Source: an uncultured bacterium
GTDB taxonomy: Bacteria > UBP6 > UBA1177 > JAKLFG01
Direction of reading: 5' to 3'
DNA: 7,199 bases
NCBI GenBank assembly: GCA_938048925.1
Contig: CALITV010000099.1
Location: 1 to 7,199, forward strand
Below, piece by piece: positions 6,559-7,199 of this stretch. The stretch's first letter is position 1; each line of letters begins with the position of its first letter. The translations under genes were made by a program, and so were the position numbers. The notes below the pieces were generated by a model that was not told the origin of the DNA, searched no databases, and saw only the letters and a list, made by a program, of their open reading frames with translations.

Positions 6559-7199
6559 GTGCGCTTTTTCTCGATGCCCCCGCTAACCATCGGCGATTCG
6601 ACTGCCCCGCTTCCCATCGTACAGGGCGGGATGGGGGTCGGCATATCGCTTGCCGGGCTCGCTGCTGCGGTCGCCGATGAGGGCGGTGTCGGCGTCATTG
6701 CTGCGAACGCCATCGGACTCATGGAGCCCGACTACCGCCAGAACGGTCGCGAGGCGAACATCCGCGCCCTGCGGCGCGAGATACGACTGGCGCGGGAGCG
6801 GTCCCGCGGTGTCATCGGGGTCAACCTGATGGTGGCGGTCAACAACTTTCGGGACATGCTCCGCGTCATCATCGAGGAAAGGCCCGATATCGTTTTTCTC
6901 GGTGCCGGCCTGCCGATAAAGGATATCCCGATAACCGAACTACGCGCCGCGAAGGTCAAGGTGGTTCCCATCGTCTCGTCGGGCCGCGCCGCAAACATCA
7001 TCTTCCGTTCATGGGAGAAACAATACCACGACATCCCCGACGCTGTGGTGGTCGAAGGGCCCGAGGCGGGCGGTCATCTCGGCTTCAAGATCGAGCAGAT
7101 AGGCGACCCTGCTTACGTGCTGGAAAGGATAATCCCCGATGTGATGACCACGGTGAAGGACTTCGCTCAACGGTTCGGTCGTCCGGTGCCGGTTATCGC
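6559..7199 (+). CDS. Nitronate monooxygenase / NPD-like FMN-dependent oxidoreductase (5' part)
   Basis: The frame is open to the window edge, giving 213 complete codons and no stop, so the C-terminus is missing. It looks like a TIM-barrel flavoprotein of the nitronate monooxygenase (2-nitropropane dioxygenase) family, which also includes FabK-type enoyl-ACP reductases. Evidence is the N-terminal PIVQGGMGVGISLAGLAAAV (19-38), an FMN-binding start of the barrel; GVIGVNLMVAVNNF (84-97); DIVFLGAGLP (110-119); and VVVEGPEAGGHLGF (163-176), with His173 at the place of the catalytic base. The GTG start at 6559 is set by GGGAG upstream; ATG 6574 is the alternative, and an in-frame TAG at 6523 limits any extension. 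The gene lies 156 bp after pstS on the same strand. Nothing in its sequence ties it to phosphate. The substrate cannot be told, so I give no gene symbol. Confidence 0.85.
   Translation, partial: MRFFSMPPLTIGDSTAPLPIVQGGMGVGISLAGLAAAVADEGGVGVIAANAIGLMEPDYRQNGREANIRALRREIRLARERSRGVIGVNLMVAVNNFRDMLRVIIEERPDIVFLGAGLPIKDIPITELRAAKVKVVPIVSSGRAANIIFRSWEKQYHDIPDAVVVEGPEAGGHLGFKIEQIGDPAYVLERIIPDVMTTVKDFAQRFGRPVPVI

Noticed and set aside
1..7199. Mobile elements, CRISPR arrays, tRNA or rRNA genes, or an unknown defence system
   Set aside because: I looked on both strands and found no transposase, terminal repeats, regular spacer-repeat pattern or RNA gene. Almost all the sequence is accounted for by a standard phosphate locus.

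Overview
This window is a phosphate-starvation (Pho) locus of a Gram-negative bacterium. It holds five tightly packed minus-strand genes, pstC-pstA-pstB-phoU-phoR, and a divergent plus-strand pstS. The 5' two thirds or so of a nitronate monooxygenase-like gene runs off the right edge. The diderm assignment rests on PstS, which has a plain Sec signal peptide and no lipobox cysteine, as expected for a soluble periplasmic protein. Base composition is moderately GC-rich by eye, with G/C-rich third codon positions. I cannot assign a phylum. PhoR carries a sizeable extracytoplasmic sensing region, unlike enterobacterial PhoR and more like those of Firmicutes and some deltaproteobacteria-like lineages.

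Layout. Positions 1-99 hold at most the last codons of an unidentified plus-strand gene. phoR (100-1866), phoU (1866-2537), pstB (2550-3347), pstA (3365-4210) and pstC (4207-5163) are read leftward. They overlap or sit within 17 bp of each other, so they almost certainly form one operon with coupled translation. Between pstC and pstS lies a 207-bp AT-richer control region. It contains two sets of 11-bp-period direct repeats that look like Pho boxes, in opposite orientations. pstS (5371-6402) is read rightward. A 156-bp spacer without a convincing terminator follows, then the nitronate monooxygenase-like gene (6559 to the edge).

How the parts work together. PstS captures inorganic phosphate in the periplasm, PstC and PstA form the membrane channel, and PstB hydrolyses ATP to drive uptake. 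PhoU couples the transporter's state to the sensor kinase PhoR. PhoR should phosphorylate a PhoB/PhoP-type response regulator, which would bind the Pho boxes and switch on both transcription units. No response-regulator gene lies in this window.

I see no mobile element, CRISPR array, RNA gene or obviously new system. The items most worth a second look are the opposed Pho-box arrays, the operon that ends in phoR without phoB, a possible 9-codon leader ORF abutting pstS, and a cysteine cluster in the PAS region of PhoR.
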